DNA of 64,000 bases from Proteromonas lacertae (taxonomy: Eukaryota > Sar > Bigyra > Opalinata > Proteromonadidae): assembly GCA_002245135.1 (NCBI GenBank), contig NGBS01000607.1, positions 1 to 64,000 on the forward strand, written 5' to 3'. Positions 36,640 to 49,418 of the stretch are shown in pieces. The translations under genes and the position numbers were made by a program. The stretch's first letter is position 1, and each line of letters opens with the position of its first letter. The notes beneath the pieces are model-generated. The model saw only the letters and a program-made list of their open reading frames with translations. It was not told where the DNA came from and searched no databases.

Positions 36640-39600
36640 TTATTCTTCATCAAATTTATGAGAAATTTCTTTGTATTTAGTTCCATCTTCATCATTTCCC
36701 TATTGTAATATATCTTTATAACTCATATTTATACACATAAATAAAAACTATCAGATAAACCTTTATAACATAACATCTTTTCTTTGTTACTTTCTGCAAA
36801 TTCTGTTGCTTTACTGTAATATGATATACTTTTTACTGTATCTTTCTATATTATCATTATTATTTTATTATCAATATACCATTTTCAAATAACAATTCCC
36901 TATCTCATTATTACATTCAAATCTTTCTTTATCTAATGAACAATTACTTAAACATTTCATCAAATATTCAATGGCTTCTTCTGGTTTATTCATTTGCATA
37001 TAACATAATCCTATATTTAAATCAGTTTCATATTTATTATCTCTAGTTTTTGCCTTTTCAGATGCAATAGTCAAATGAGATAATGCTTCTTCAAATTCTT
37101 CCTATAACAATACAACAACAATCATATATATATATATATTTACCATTTTACAGTAACAATCACCTATTGAAGATTCACAAATGAAAATTTCTTCTTCATC
37201 TTCTGCTGTTTCTAGTTTTGACTCAAATATTGGTATTGCTTCTTCATACAACCCCTATAACTATGTAATTTCTAAATGTAATACAAGACTATGATATGTA
37301 ACAGCAATATTTATATCATCTTCAATTTGTTTATCCTCATTTATAATAGATTCAATATTTATATTATTCTCTCTACATTGCTTTATATTTTCCTTTTAGT
37401 TTATATAAATATTTAAAAATACAATCTCTTTGTAACATAATTCTAACCTGCCATTCGCTTCACTCTTTTCCTCTTCAGATGATGAATATTTTATACCCTC
37501 TTTAAAATATGGGATAGCTTCTTCTGGTTTATCCTATTCATATATTATATATTTGTATATAGTATAAATACTCTATAGAAATAATATTGTCCTAAATTTA
37601 TATTCGCAGCATATTTTTCATCCTTTGCTTTTGCATTCTTTGACAAGAATATCCAATGAGGAAAAGCTTTTTCTTCATTATCCTATTACATACGAATATA
37701 GAAAAAACAATATACTAAATTACTATAACAACTACTTAATAATCTTCTGCATCTAATTATATCATCTTCATTATTTAATAATTTCAATTCATCTTCACAA
37801 TATTTTGCTGCTTCAATATCATCTCCCTATACAACAACAATAGAAACAAAAATACTATAGCATAACACATATTAGTAATAATATCCAACACTGCTTTTCG
37901 TTTATCGTCTGTTGATGCATATTTAAGAGCTTCTTTACAGTATTTAATTGTTGATTTGTAATCTTCCTAAAATTGTTATAACATATACATACAATTGAAA
38001 TATATTCTTTTGCTAAACTAAAATTACAATTATATCCTTCATCATCTGATGAAACATACTTTAAAGCATCTTTATATGTTGGTCTTAGTTTTTCTTTTTT
38101 CCCCTAAATCATTAATAACAATAAACATACAAGTTTTGTATAACAATCAATAACCATCATTTTACATTTATATGATTCATTCTTATTTGATGTATTATCT
38201 ACTGCTTTATTAAGATATTTAATTGCTTCATCATATTTTGACTATTATAAACATAATTATTGAATTAATACTGTCGCAATACACAATCCTGCTGCTGTAA
38301 AATCACATAAATACAAATTTTCTTTTTCACTTTTTGTGGCATATTTTTCTGCTGTTGTAATATACTTCAATGCTTCTTCAAATTCATGTTTTCAATATTA
38401 AACAGCGACCTAATTTGAAATTACTGTCAAATTTTAGTAAATCGGATTGGGCATGTTTTAATGCTTCTCTTAGATATGGAACTTGTTTCTCATATTCTTT
38501 CTATTATTTATATTATCAGATATTAGTTTTATACTAAATTGTAATAACATTCACTAATTCCATTATTTATATTCCATAATTCTTCTTCATTTAAAGATTC
38601 GTTCAAACATTGTTTAAATAATTCCATTGACTATTTATCAAATATACAAAATAGATATACTTTTTCATATTCTTTATTTTCTAATAATGAAACAGCAGTA
38701 TCTAAAAGATTATCAGAATCTGATTTTTCACCATTTTCATTCATATTCTGTTTTATATACTCTTTATCTTCATTAGATGTATTCTCTTCTATCATTTTTT
38801 CTAAATCATCTAGATGTTTCATTTCATTAGAGTCTTTTGCATATATTTTTGATTTTTGAATATAGTTTTTGGACTTTTCAGTATTTCCCTATTAAAGAAC
38901 ACAAAATATTAATACGATTTTTTCATAAGATAATCCTAAAATAATACTAAGCAGAATACTTTTCAATTTCAGATGAAGCATACATTAAACTCTTTTCTTC
39001 ATATTGTATTGCTTCTTTAGGTTTATCCTATAGACATAAATAAATATTTATCATAAAATACAATTGAGTAATAGCATGATCCCAAACCAGCATAAGCTAC
39101 GTATTTGTCATTCTTTGTTTGTGCATTATTTGCTACATATAACCAATGTGGAATTGCTTCATCGAATTTTTTCTATGAATAATAATATAACATGTTTTAA
39201 TACAATTTTCATATAACAACCAGCTAATTGTCTTCTACAATCAAAAATAGTTACTTTATTTGTAGAAATTTTTAATACACACTCTATAGTTTGAATAGAT
39301 TCTTCATATTTTCCCTATTATTATTAAATATGTTTAAAGAAATACTAAACCAAACTGACTCAATCCAATTGTGTATAATGGTGGAACTTTATCAATTTCA
39401 TTTGTTATATGATTTAATGCAAATTTGCTATATTTTATTGCAGTATCATATTCTTTCTACATCATAACAATATATATAAGTAGATATACAATTAGATATA
39501 AACATTTTCCTAACATTTTATTACATTCAAATTTTTCATCTTCTGTCGTTGAATCTTTAATTGCTATCTGGTAATATTCTATTGATTTATCATATTTTTT

Positions 39601-40331
39601 CTATATAATTATATTATTCGATTAAAGAATATACTGTTTTGAAATAACATTCAGCTACATAAAAGTTTGATACCCACTTTTCGTTTTTACTATGACTGTA
39701 TTTTATTGCTTTGCTAAAGTATTCCAATGATTGTTCCCAATTTTTCTAAAGCAGAAAATTATATATATATATATATATATACTAAATTATATAACAAATC
39801 ACCAAATGAAGCATAACAATGATATCTTTCTTCATCATTACTTGAAGAAGAAAACTTCTTATCACAGCAATCTTTTGCTTTTGTTATCATTACCCTATTT
39901 TATGTAAAAAAATATTGATATAGTACAATTTTGAGGTATGTACTAATTAAATCAGAATATAATTTATATTTCTTTGCATTATCATCTAGTTGATTGAATT
40001 GCAGCAAATAAGTATGGAATTCTTTTTTCATCCATATTCTAAAATCTGTTATATAAAACTAATACCAATGATTTATAACATTCATTGATATTTATACAAC
40101 AGCTATTTACATGATCTATATCTGTAGCATATTTAATGGCATTTTCAAAACATTCTATAGCCTATTAATATAAATATCATACTATACCTTCATGTACTCT
40201 TTCTGAAAACTGTAATCAAAAGCTTTACTGTATTCTATTCGATACTTCATGAATAAATCATCAGAACGTTTATTCACGGTTGTTAATTTTTTCACCATTT
40301 CATCTAGTTTCTTATTGCTCCCTTTATTCAT
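36640..40331 (-). CDS. Multi-TPR protein built of about two dozen one-repeat exons
   Basis: ATG 40331 opens a helical start (MNKGSNKKLDEMVKKL). Almost every later exon is about 105 nt and holds one TPR of about 34 residues with the pattern (E)EAI-x-Y-x-x-(A)-x-x-x-(D)EKY-x-A-x-x-x-LG-x-CY; introns of about 30-50 nt fall at the same repeat position. Exon 38822-38640 carries a charged non-TPR spacer. Neighbouring exons recur as blocks: CRRQLAGC followed by IPHWLYVANNA (about 39300-39100) matches CRRLLSSC followed by FPHWIFLSKNA (about 37820-37600). Some junctions (near 38395 and 39990) need a base correction. The stop is at 36640. Likely a protein-interaction scaffold; partner unknown. Confidence 0.72.
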
Positions 40332-40486
40332 TACTTAATGTCAAATAAACATTTAATAACAAGCCAAGTTTTTTATTCATTTTTTTCAATAACCAAATTT
40401 TTTAAAATCAATTATTTCTTTTCTCATTCGTTAAAATAATAATAACAAGCAAACATTAATCTCAATAATATTTATATTTTTAAAAA

Positions 40487-42421
40487 TTAAGCAATATTAA
40501 CATATTCATTAGAGATATTCGTACTTCCTATCTCTTCACTTGTCAATGAGTTCATTGTTTCAGATTGTTTCACTTTTATATAACACATCACTCCAATTAG
40601 TATCACAATCACTAATAAACCACCTACTACTCCTAATATCACTTGTATATATTGTTCCATTATCTTTTACCATTATCATCATCTCCATCTTCATTTAATT
40701 CATGTAATATATCACTCACATTACCATTTTGAATTGTTTGCCATTTGAAATTCCATAAATCAGGTTGACCATCATGTTTTATATCTTTTAATTTACTTGT
40801 ACTCCATTGAAATGGAGGAACCATATCATTATAAGGAGGACTACTGATTATTTCACTTCTCATTTCATCTTCATATAGTTTATAACTCGTTACTTTGCAA
40901 TCTATTGTCATGGCTGATCTAAAACCAATTCTTGGATTGGGATAAATACCATCTGGTGGATTTAAATCAGCTCGAGATGCGATCGCTAAATAAGCATTCT
41001 CTTTTGGAATACAATTCTCACAAATACTAAATTCATCATTTTTATAATTGTTTTGTCTCATTAATTCTCGAACGCCTTTTATATCTTTTATCTTTACATG
41101 ATCTCGATTAAAAATCTTTGCTCGATTATTTTTAACATAATCATAATAATCACCATATTTATCTATCAATTCTTGAATATTATTTATCTCACGAATCTCA
41201 GAGAAATAAGCTAAATTATAAGATGGCCAGTAACTCTCTTCTCTCAAACGATTGGTCATATCTCGATATATCACTGTTCCAGGCATTTGTTCTAATATAT
41301 ATAATAATCCATCATTCAACTCATCTTTTCCTACTTCGAATTTTGATAAATCGACTATCATAAATTGATTATTATAACATCCATTATTATATTTCTTAAA
41401 ATATTCACACCATTCTTTACCATCTTTAGATAATCTATTAGCTATCATCGTTCTAATCCATATTGACATCAAGTTAGGTTTTATATATTGATTCAGTGTG
41501 ATGTTGTTATTACTCAAAGTTGTTTCTGTTACTACCATTTTGTTAGATAACATGTAGAAATCATCCTCACTGAATAAAATACCAAAATAGGATGAAAAAG
41601 AGATTGTTTGGTGATTTACCTTCTCTTCACTATTTGCACTTACTTTCCAAGGGAAAGTAAACACTTTCCATACTCTTAGTAATGTCTCTGGAACTATCCA
41701 AGTATTATGTGAAATTATTATATCTTCAAAATTTGGTAATATCTTTATTAATGCACTACATCGATCATATTTTACTAATTTACCTTTTAATATCTCTTGT
41801 ATATCTCTTATATCAGGTGAAAATATCATGTGATAGACTTGTTCTTTACTTAATACTTCGTTCTTATTCATGAATTTTTCATATCCATCTATCATTCCTT
41901 CACTTTGTTTTAATAATAAATGAACTTGATAATTATAAGGATCATTTAAATCTTTCGTTAATTCATTCATGAATTCTTTATTCGATTTTATAAATTCAAT
42001 CAATTAAACACAATGTTAAGGTTAAAACTAAACAAAAAACAAAAAACAAAAAAAAATAAATAAAAAAAATAATAAAAAATGATATTTTTTCATCAAATTC
42101 ACTTGGACCAATAAAATTGTTATATAACTCATACATTCGATGATGAGTAAAATAAGATTCTAAGTAACCAGCAGCATAAGCTTGTTCAGCATCACTGTAA
42201 CTATCATTCGTTTTTATACGTAATACACTCCAACCATTCTTGTCAATTGTGTCATTGAAACTACCATATGCAACACTAGTTTCTAACAAAACACCTTCAA
42301 CTACTTTATATTCGTTGTTTTCATACTCAACTGACGCGAATTCACCACCTATTATTTAATCTATATCAACATATATTATACAACAACTCACTATCAACAA
42401 AATCAAAATTAAATAATACAT
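40487..42421 (-). CDS. Phospholipase B-like (PLBD/lamina ancestor) hydrolase with C-terminal membrane anchor
   Basis: From ATG 42421: signal peptide, one GT-AG intron (near 42348-42383), then SVAYGSFNDT and AYAAGYLESYFTHHRMY, a poly-T non-GT intron (42004-42085), and the main domain with the DRCSALIKILP block, which holds the Cys expected to be the N-terminal nucleophile after self-cleavage, followed by ISHNTW, MPGTVIYRDMT and RADLNPP. Family members are lysosomal Ntn-hydrolases acting on lipids or amides. After the domain an acidic segment and, with a one-base shift near 40667, a membrane span (VILGVVGGLLVIVILIGVMCY) and short tail ending at 40487 follow. PLBD1/2 are soluble, so the anchor is unusual. 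Confidence 0.85.
42004..42085 (-). other. Probable minor-class intron (AT-AA), 82 nt, in the PLB-like gene
   Basis: On the minus strand it starts ATATCATTTT (one change from the U12 consensus), has a perfect U12 branch core CCTTAAC about 12 nt before the end, and ends GTTTAA. The join SEFDEK / LIEFIKSNKEFM is phase 0 and fits family spacing (human PLBD2 has an equivalent uninterrupted helix). The intron is mostly poly-T. No GT-AG pair gives an open join. Confidence 0.58.
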
Positions 42422-42543
42422 AAAATGACAAATACAATACAAGTGTATTGTATTGTATTTGTATTTTTTATTTTTTCATTTTTCTCTTTATTTCATTTAT
42501 TAAAACAACAATTTTATCACAATAATATCATCTTTTAAGGAAA

Positions 42544-44968
42544 TTAATTATTTCCTACTCGCACTCCTTTATATCTTTCGGAACTACTATTTTCTTCATC
42601 TTCACTTATCATAAGACTCTTCTTTCTTTGCATTACATGCTTCACTGAACATTTTCGAATATAGCAAATCATGATGAGGATTAGAATAATATTAGAACAT
42701 AATGTTACTCCAATAACAATTCCTATTATTTCAGCTGTTGTTAAACTACTTTGATTTTTATCTGATGTTGTTGGATTAGGAGTGCTTGGATTACTGATGT
42801 TGGTTTTATTGTTGGATTTGTTGTTGGATTTTCTGTTGGATTTATTGTTGTCGGATTTTCAGAATCATCTCTTATTCCTTCTTCTTTTCTTATTTGTTTG
42901 ATTCTATCTTCAAATTGTATAATCAATGCTATTCTTCAAATCTTCATTACATTCAACATATTCATTTTCTTTTATTCTATCATCTACATATTTATGATAA
43001 GTATTTGAATTGTTTTTAATATAACTAACCATCAAACCCTTCAACACTATTTAAATAATTTATATCATTATGAGTATTATAGAATGTATCTTTTCTTTTC
43101 TTGGAACTAAATTTTAATGCTGTCTTTGAATCTCCAACTGTATATACAGATAATAATAGAATATATTATTATATAATGACAATAGTATATCTTTTGATTT
43201 ATCAATCTCATAATACTTAATACATTTATTATCAGGTATTGGTTTTGTGATATTTGGTTATACTTTCGATTACTCTATTCAGTTCTGTTGCATCTAATTA
43301 GAACATTGAAATATGTAATACACTGTATTCACTAGGGATATTTTTTTAGAATCCAATCTTTAGTTTCATCATACATAACCTCTATTATAGATATTTATCA
43401 AAGATGTAACTAGCTATATATCCTTTCTAGATAGACTTTGTAATTTCAGTAGCATATTAATTCCACAAACCTATCATATTTATTCTTTATCTTTTAATGG
43501 AATAAATCTACTACATGATTGCATCATAATCTCCATTATTATCAATAATTTGGTTCTAACTCCACTCTTTTCTTTATCAATAGTTTACTTCTAATCATCT
43601 AAACTATTAATGTTGTATATATATCACCATAGTCATTAGTATTATTCAATTTAAAAACCTAATTTCACTTGTATCAATGTCTTCTGGATTATACATATAA
43701 CCATCTTCACTACTTTGTTGTATTATGTATATGTCACTATATGCATCAATCACAAATATCCTCTGTAATATCCATCATATGTTTCTCTTACATCTTCATA
43801 ATAATATCCATATGTGATGTTACTTTCTTTTATCACTTATTCTTTTCTTCTTCTTCTACTAAATATCTTCTTAGATTAGTTTCTGTTTGAATTAGATTTC
43901 TCTGGCATCATTATAGGCTTTGTTGTAAAGACTATTAAACTCACTATCAAAGTCATGAACGTTTTTCATATACATCATAATACATCCAATTGTCTTCATA
44001 ACTATTTATTCCTAATAATGTGTTTACAAGTCTACTGTCATAACATAAATAATAATAATCACCATCATAAATATAATTTGTTTCATTCTCTAATCTCACA
44101 AATCTACGATTAAATGTAAATATATTATTATTATATTCTACTTCCATGTATTTTTCATTTGTCATTTTCATATATCCACTAGAAGATTTAAAAACAAATT
44201 CTGTTGATGGAGAATAACTACCTATCTTCATGTTATTCACTATGTAGTTAATTTCATCCAATGTATCTATACAGCGTAAGTATATTATATATTATATACG
44301 ATTTTGATAAAGATTAGTAAATGAAGAAGAGGATGATGAAGATCCATATGGAAGATCTATTCTGAACAGTTATGATCACATGAAGATGTTTGATGCTTTC
44401 TTTAGCTACTTTTATCATTTCTTCTATCTCATCAACTCCTAAGTATACATTTCATTTTCAATTCTCTATAAAGATGATATGTGTTATAAATATTTATACT
44501 TATAACTGTATTCTTTCTCTAACTCTGCTTTACAAGCACCTAGATCATTATTTTCAGCTAAATAAGAACTTTGAATTATTCTCATCTATTTTTATATCAC
44601 TTAAGATATAGTGAATTATTCTTCACTTCAGATTTGTATGTAAATACCCATTTGTAATAATAATCATAACTTCTACCAATCACATATATTGATTTATCAG
44701 TAACAAATAAGAAATATCTTCCATAAGAATGATCACTTTCACCACTGAGGTGTAATAGAGTGTCTGGTAGTGGTGAATCTTTAATAACTGTCTTTCTCAT
44801 ACCTTTAGATCCATCTGAATTATCAAAACGAGGAGATTTTTCGCTCAAATCAGATCGAATATTCTTTCTACTCTCATTTAAACAATTAATGGGTAATAGC
44901 AGAATCAAAAACAGTAAAACTATTATCATTATATCAATATTATTATATATACTTCGAAAATTCAGCAT
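42544..44968 (-). pseudogene. Type I surface membrane protein, frame-broken
   Basis: ATG 44968 begins a signal peptide and an N-terminal domain (GRYFLFVTDKSIYVIG). A related-looking beta-rich piece lies at 44261-43953 (FVFKSSSGYMK, YDGDYYYLCYDS). Between about 43940 and 42940 reading frames change constantly. At the 3' side a Thr/Pro/Asn-rich stalk (TENPTTINPTENPTT), one membrane span (IIGIVIGVTLCSNIILILIMI) and a basic cytoplasmic tail ending VGNN with stop 42544 are readable. The density of breaks is higher than in neighbouring housekeeping genes, which favours real decay, though errors must contribute. Family unknown. Confidence 0.5.
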
Positions 44969-46703
44969 TTTTGTTAAGCAAGTTTTACGGATTTAAATAG
45001 GAATTACATACTTCACTCAGATCTTTACATCCATATTTTCAATTTTTTTGATCTTTTCTTTATATTTTTAAACATTATCCATATTAATCTCTTTTTTTAC
45101 TGATTATAAGTTGAAATTATTCAAATTTTGTATATTATACATCTAAATTTAAAATTTCCTTTAAAAAAATCTTACTTCTAATACATAAACTCATAGAAAT
45201 TATGTTTCTTTATATTTTAATATACTTCAATGAATATTAAGTCATTATTCATCAATTACTATTAGCAAATTGAAATTGATTCTACAACTTATTATCTCAA
45301 CTAGTAATTCTTTATATAATAATAACAATAATCCTCAAAATTTTGTAATACGGATAAAATTGATAATCTTCCTTATTCATTATTAATCTATTCATTCATT
45401 TTCTTATATAAATTCAAGCTTTTAACTAGCAGTATCCTACTTGAGAATATAATACCTATTTCTTTATTCTAAGTACTGTAGAAAATCCATTCTTTACAAC
45501 AACATTTCTATAACCAAATTACTTACATTACTTTTATAGACAGGAATATATTCAGGTATGTTTATAATCACCTCTATGATATAAAAATACATCTGTCTAT
45601 ATGGATGTATTGTATTATGCGTTTGTATAATACCATAAAACCAATTAAAGTCTTAATACCTACCTCATATCACATATAAAATTCTTTCACTGTTCATTTA
45701 AGCAAAACTCTAATGTTACTAATATTATACATATAAATATTTTATTGATAATAGCATTATGATTATTATATATGCATATAACAGACATTACTTTTCATAT
45801 GCAAGTTTTACGGATTTTTATAGGAGTTATATACTTTGTTTAGATCTTTTTACTCATTTTCTAATTTAGCATTTTAGTTATCCATCTATATGATGTTCTT
45901 ACTAACTCGCAATGTTTTTTTTGATTTTATTTCTGAATATTGTAGATTTAACTCAAATTTCTGTTATTATGGAAAATACTACTTCAGATGATAATATATC
46001 ATAAACTAACATGTAATAAAGTGTAATTGAAGATGCTAAGTAGATACTTTTGAAAATACATTCATTATAAATAATAATCTATTTAAACTATTTCAACATG
46101 TTGTTGTTTATATCATCATCACTTCAGTAAATTCAATACATGTTTATCATTCAATTTAAAACACTTTTTAATTCAATAGAAAATTTTCACTTATTTATTA
46201 TCAGCTTATTGGTTTCACTGTGTAATCCATCACAGCTTCCCTTTACTGTCAGTTATAATCAATTGAATACAACATAATAGACAGTTTTAGCATCATTTTA
46301 TGCATGATTAATTTTAACCATACTGATTTTTACTAATTTCTTTTTCTTGAATTTTTAATTCTAATAAAAATATTTGAATAATTTTATGGGTTATAATTTC
46401 TTTATTCTTTTTAACAATCAAAATCACATAATTCCATTTGCTATAATTTGCAAATCAATACACCGACATTGTACAATTTTAATTCTAAGTATAGAGTTTT
46501 AATGAATAAGGCTTACTTTAATTAATCATAAAATTTGAATTCTCTTCATTGATTGTATGGATATATATTATTGAATAATAAAACTATTAAATAACAACTC
46601 TTTCATTAAATACATTTTTTGTGTATTTTTTATCAAGTTTTTACTTGGCTTGTTTGGATTTGAATAATTAAATTTCAAAAACTCAAAGCCGTTTTCATAT
46701 TTT
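44969..46703. other. Gene-poor AT-rich stretch with a decayed upstream copy of the neighbouring gene
   Basis: No frame of note in 1.7 kb. One block of about 50 bp just upstream of ATG 44968 (from GCAAGTTTTACGGATTT at about 44974) recurs at about 45802 with a few changes, again followed on the minus strand by CAT and AT-rich sequence that has a faint echo of the 44968 protein start (CLNE...). I take 45000-45850 as the remains of a duplicated 5' end. From 45850 to 46700 I see nothing beyond AT-rich spacer and the promoter side of the IFT70 gene. Confidence 0.45.
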
Positions 46704-48688
46704 ATGGCGTCTACATTCATTATTCCAGAAGGAGAGTATTATTTTTAGTTATTATTATGATTAGATTTACCAAACATATATATGGATTGCTGAAAGATCA
46801 GAAATATATTGATGCTGTTGATATCTTAAGTGCTCAATTAGCAAACTTTCCCAAAAGTAGAGCTTGCTTATCCTTGTTAGGATACGCTTATTACCATCTT
46901 CAAGCATTTCCAGAAGCAGTTCAAACTTATGAAGAGTTAGTAAAACTATGTCCTGATGTTGTAGAATACAAAGTATATTTAGCACAAAGTTACTACAAAG
47001 CCACAAATTATATTGAAGCAACAAAAGCAGCGTTAAGAATTGATGATCCACAATACCAACAACGTCTATTAATGTTAAGAGTTGCAATAACATTTGAGCA
47101 AGAACAGCTAGAAGATTGTGAAAGTTTAGTATCTCAATGCCTACAAGATGATCCAACTACAATGGTTAATAAAGCAGCTTTATTATTCAAAAGAGACAAA
47201 TTCAATGAAGCAAAGAATGCATTTATTGAAGCAAAGAATGCATTATCTTACTCACCTGACTTAACATACAACATTGCCTTATGTAATTACCGATTACTTG
47301 AATATAAAGAAGCCCTTGAACATATCTCAGAAATAGTGGATGATGGATTAAGAAGACATCCTGAACTCAGTATAGGTAGTAATACAGAAGGAATTGAAGT
47401 TCATAGTGTTGGTAATTCTCAAGTATTAAAAGAAACAGCATTAGTAGAAGCATTTAATCTAAAAGCAGCAATAGAATATAAAATGAAGAATATTCCAAAT
47501 GCTAAAGAAGCTCTATCTGATATGCCACCACGTAATGAAGATGAATTAGATCCAGTAACTTTACATAATACGGGTTTAATCAATATGGATGAAGATCCAC
47601 AAGGTGGATTTAGAAAATTGAATTTCTTATTAGCAAATCCACCATTTCCACCAGAGACATTCTCTAATTTATTATTACTCTATTGTCAATATGAACAGTA
47701 TGATTTAGCTGCTGATGTATTGGCGGAACAAGCACATCTAACATTGAAACTATTAACACCAGAATTATATTCATTTATTGATGCTACAATTATTATACAA
47801 ACAACTCCAGAAGAGAGTTATCGTAAATATGAAGAGTTAACTAAACAACATATTGAGCAGTTACGTAAATGCACAAAATCAATACAAGATGCAAGACGAA
47901 GCCATGACACTGAGGCAATCAAATCAGCCTTGCAAGAATATGATAGTGAATTAGATAAATACATGCCAATATTAATGCATCAAGCTAAGATTTACTGGGA
48001 TAGAGAGAACTATGCGATGGTGGAGAAGATATTTAGACAAAATGCAGAGTTTTGTTCTGAAAGAGATGAATGGAAGTTGAATGTAGCTCATGTGTTCTAT
48101 ATGCAAAGAAATAAATTCAAACAAGCTATTCATTATTATGAACCTATTGTAGCCTCACATAAAGATAATTTATTAAATATTACTGCAATTGTATTAGCTA
48201 ATTTATGTGTATCTTATATCATGACTTCTCAGAATGAAGAGGCTGAGAATTTAATGAGAAAGATAGAAAAGGAAGAAGAAGATTTAGCAACTACTCATCC
48301 TGAAAAACCATCCTATCATCTGTGTATTGTTAATTTGGTTATTGGTACATTATATTGTTCGAAAGGTAACTTTGAATTTGGTATTTCTAGAATATTCACC
48401 AGTTTCCGTGACTTTGATAAACAATTATGTATTGATACTTGGTATCATACTAAGAGATGCTTCTTAGCATTATTTGAAAATATTGCTAAGCATATTGTGA
48501 TATTGACTGACTCTATATTTGCTGATTCTATAGCATTTTTAGATAAAATTGAAGAATTTGGTAAGAATATGAATGCTTCCGAACCTCCAGTTAATATTCA
48601 GGGAGTTGCTGATAATTTGAAGCGCAATACAATAGCTGATGAAGCTAAATTGCTTCATGCTTTCTTACTAAAAACAAGATTTCATTAA
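46704..48688 (+). CDS. IFT70: IFT70 / TTC30, intraflagellar transport complex B subunit
   Basis: Exon 1 (46704-46735) reads MASTFIIPEGE and a 29-nt intron (46736-46764) joins it in frame to FTKHIYGLLKDQKY, matching the conserved IFT70 start; the internal ATG at 46757 lies inside the intron. The spliced protein has 651 residues, close to the family's 660, and consists of TPRs throughout (for example SRACLSLLGYAYYHLQAFPEA, MVEKIFRQNAEFC) with the conserved C-terminus ADEAKLLHAFLLKT. IFT70 wraps IFT52 in the IFT-B core and is needed for ciliary assembly. No frame breaks. It sits divergently from nothing obvious; upstream is the gene-poor stretch. Confidence 0.95.
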
Positions 48689-48894
48689 ATTTCTTCATAT
48701 TTTTAAATTAATTTTGTATTTGTAGGGTATAATGGGGTATTTAAATGAAAGTAACAAGTTTATATGTAATTCAAAGTATTGTATTTTGTACTATAAAAGG
48801 TGTAACTTTCTCAAGCATAAGTTCGTCATTTGAACCAATAGAATTGCATAATAGAACAAGATTCTTTTTTAGATAAAGTAACTAATGCCAGGCA

Positions 48895-49376
48895 AGTTTG
48901 ATGACAATATTTATAGAACGTATAAAAATGAATATTATTTGTTTAGAGTCTTTTTGTCATTTAATGTAGGAAGACATATAAAAATTACTAAGAAGAAGGT
49001 AGAATGGGGAATGTTGTATAATAATCAAGTATAAAAAGATATATTCTAATCATATTTAGGAACACGTAGTAATGCTTAAACAATCCATTATTACAGGCAA
49101 AAAACAGATTTATTTAGATAAGCGTGTAATATTTGAAGATTCTAAGGTAATTATCTACTCATTAATTCTTAAATAGATGTTAGAAATTCAATTTAATCAA
49201 GAAATTGCTTTTGATGGAATGCATGTAGTTATATCATGCGAAATTAAAGATAAGGAAATCATTCATCGTATAGAATTATCTATATATTTTATGATTAGAT
49301 TTATCAATCAATGAAAAACCATATGAATCATTACCTTATTTAAATCGTGCCCAAGTAGCAAATGCTCAAAGATACA

Positions 49377-49418
<42 letters not shown>

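Noticed and set aside
36640-40331. Regular period of about 150 bp that looks like a tandem DNA repeat or CRISPR-like array
   Set aside because: The periodicity comes from TPR exons and short introns; units differ in sequence and code for protein.
44969-46703. tRNA or other RNA gene in the gene-poor stretch
   Set aside because: I could not find a T-arm motif or a plausible cloverleaf by eye, here or elsewhere in the window.
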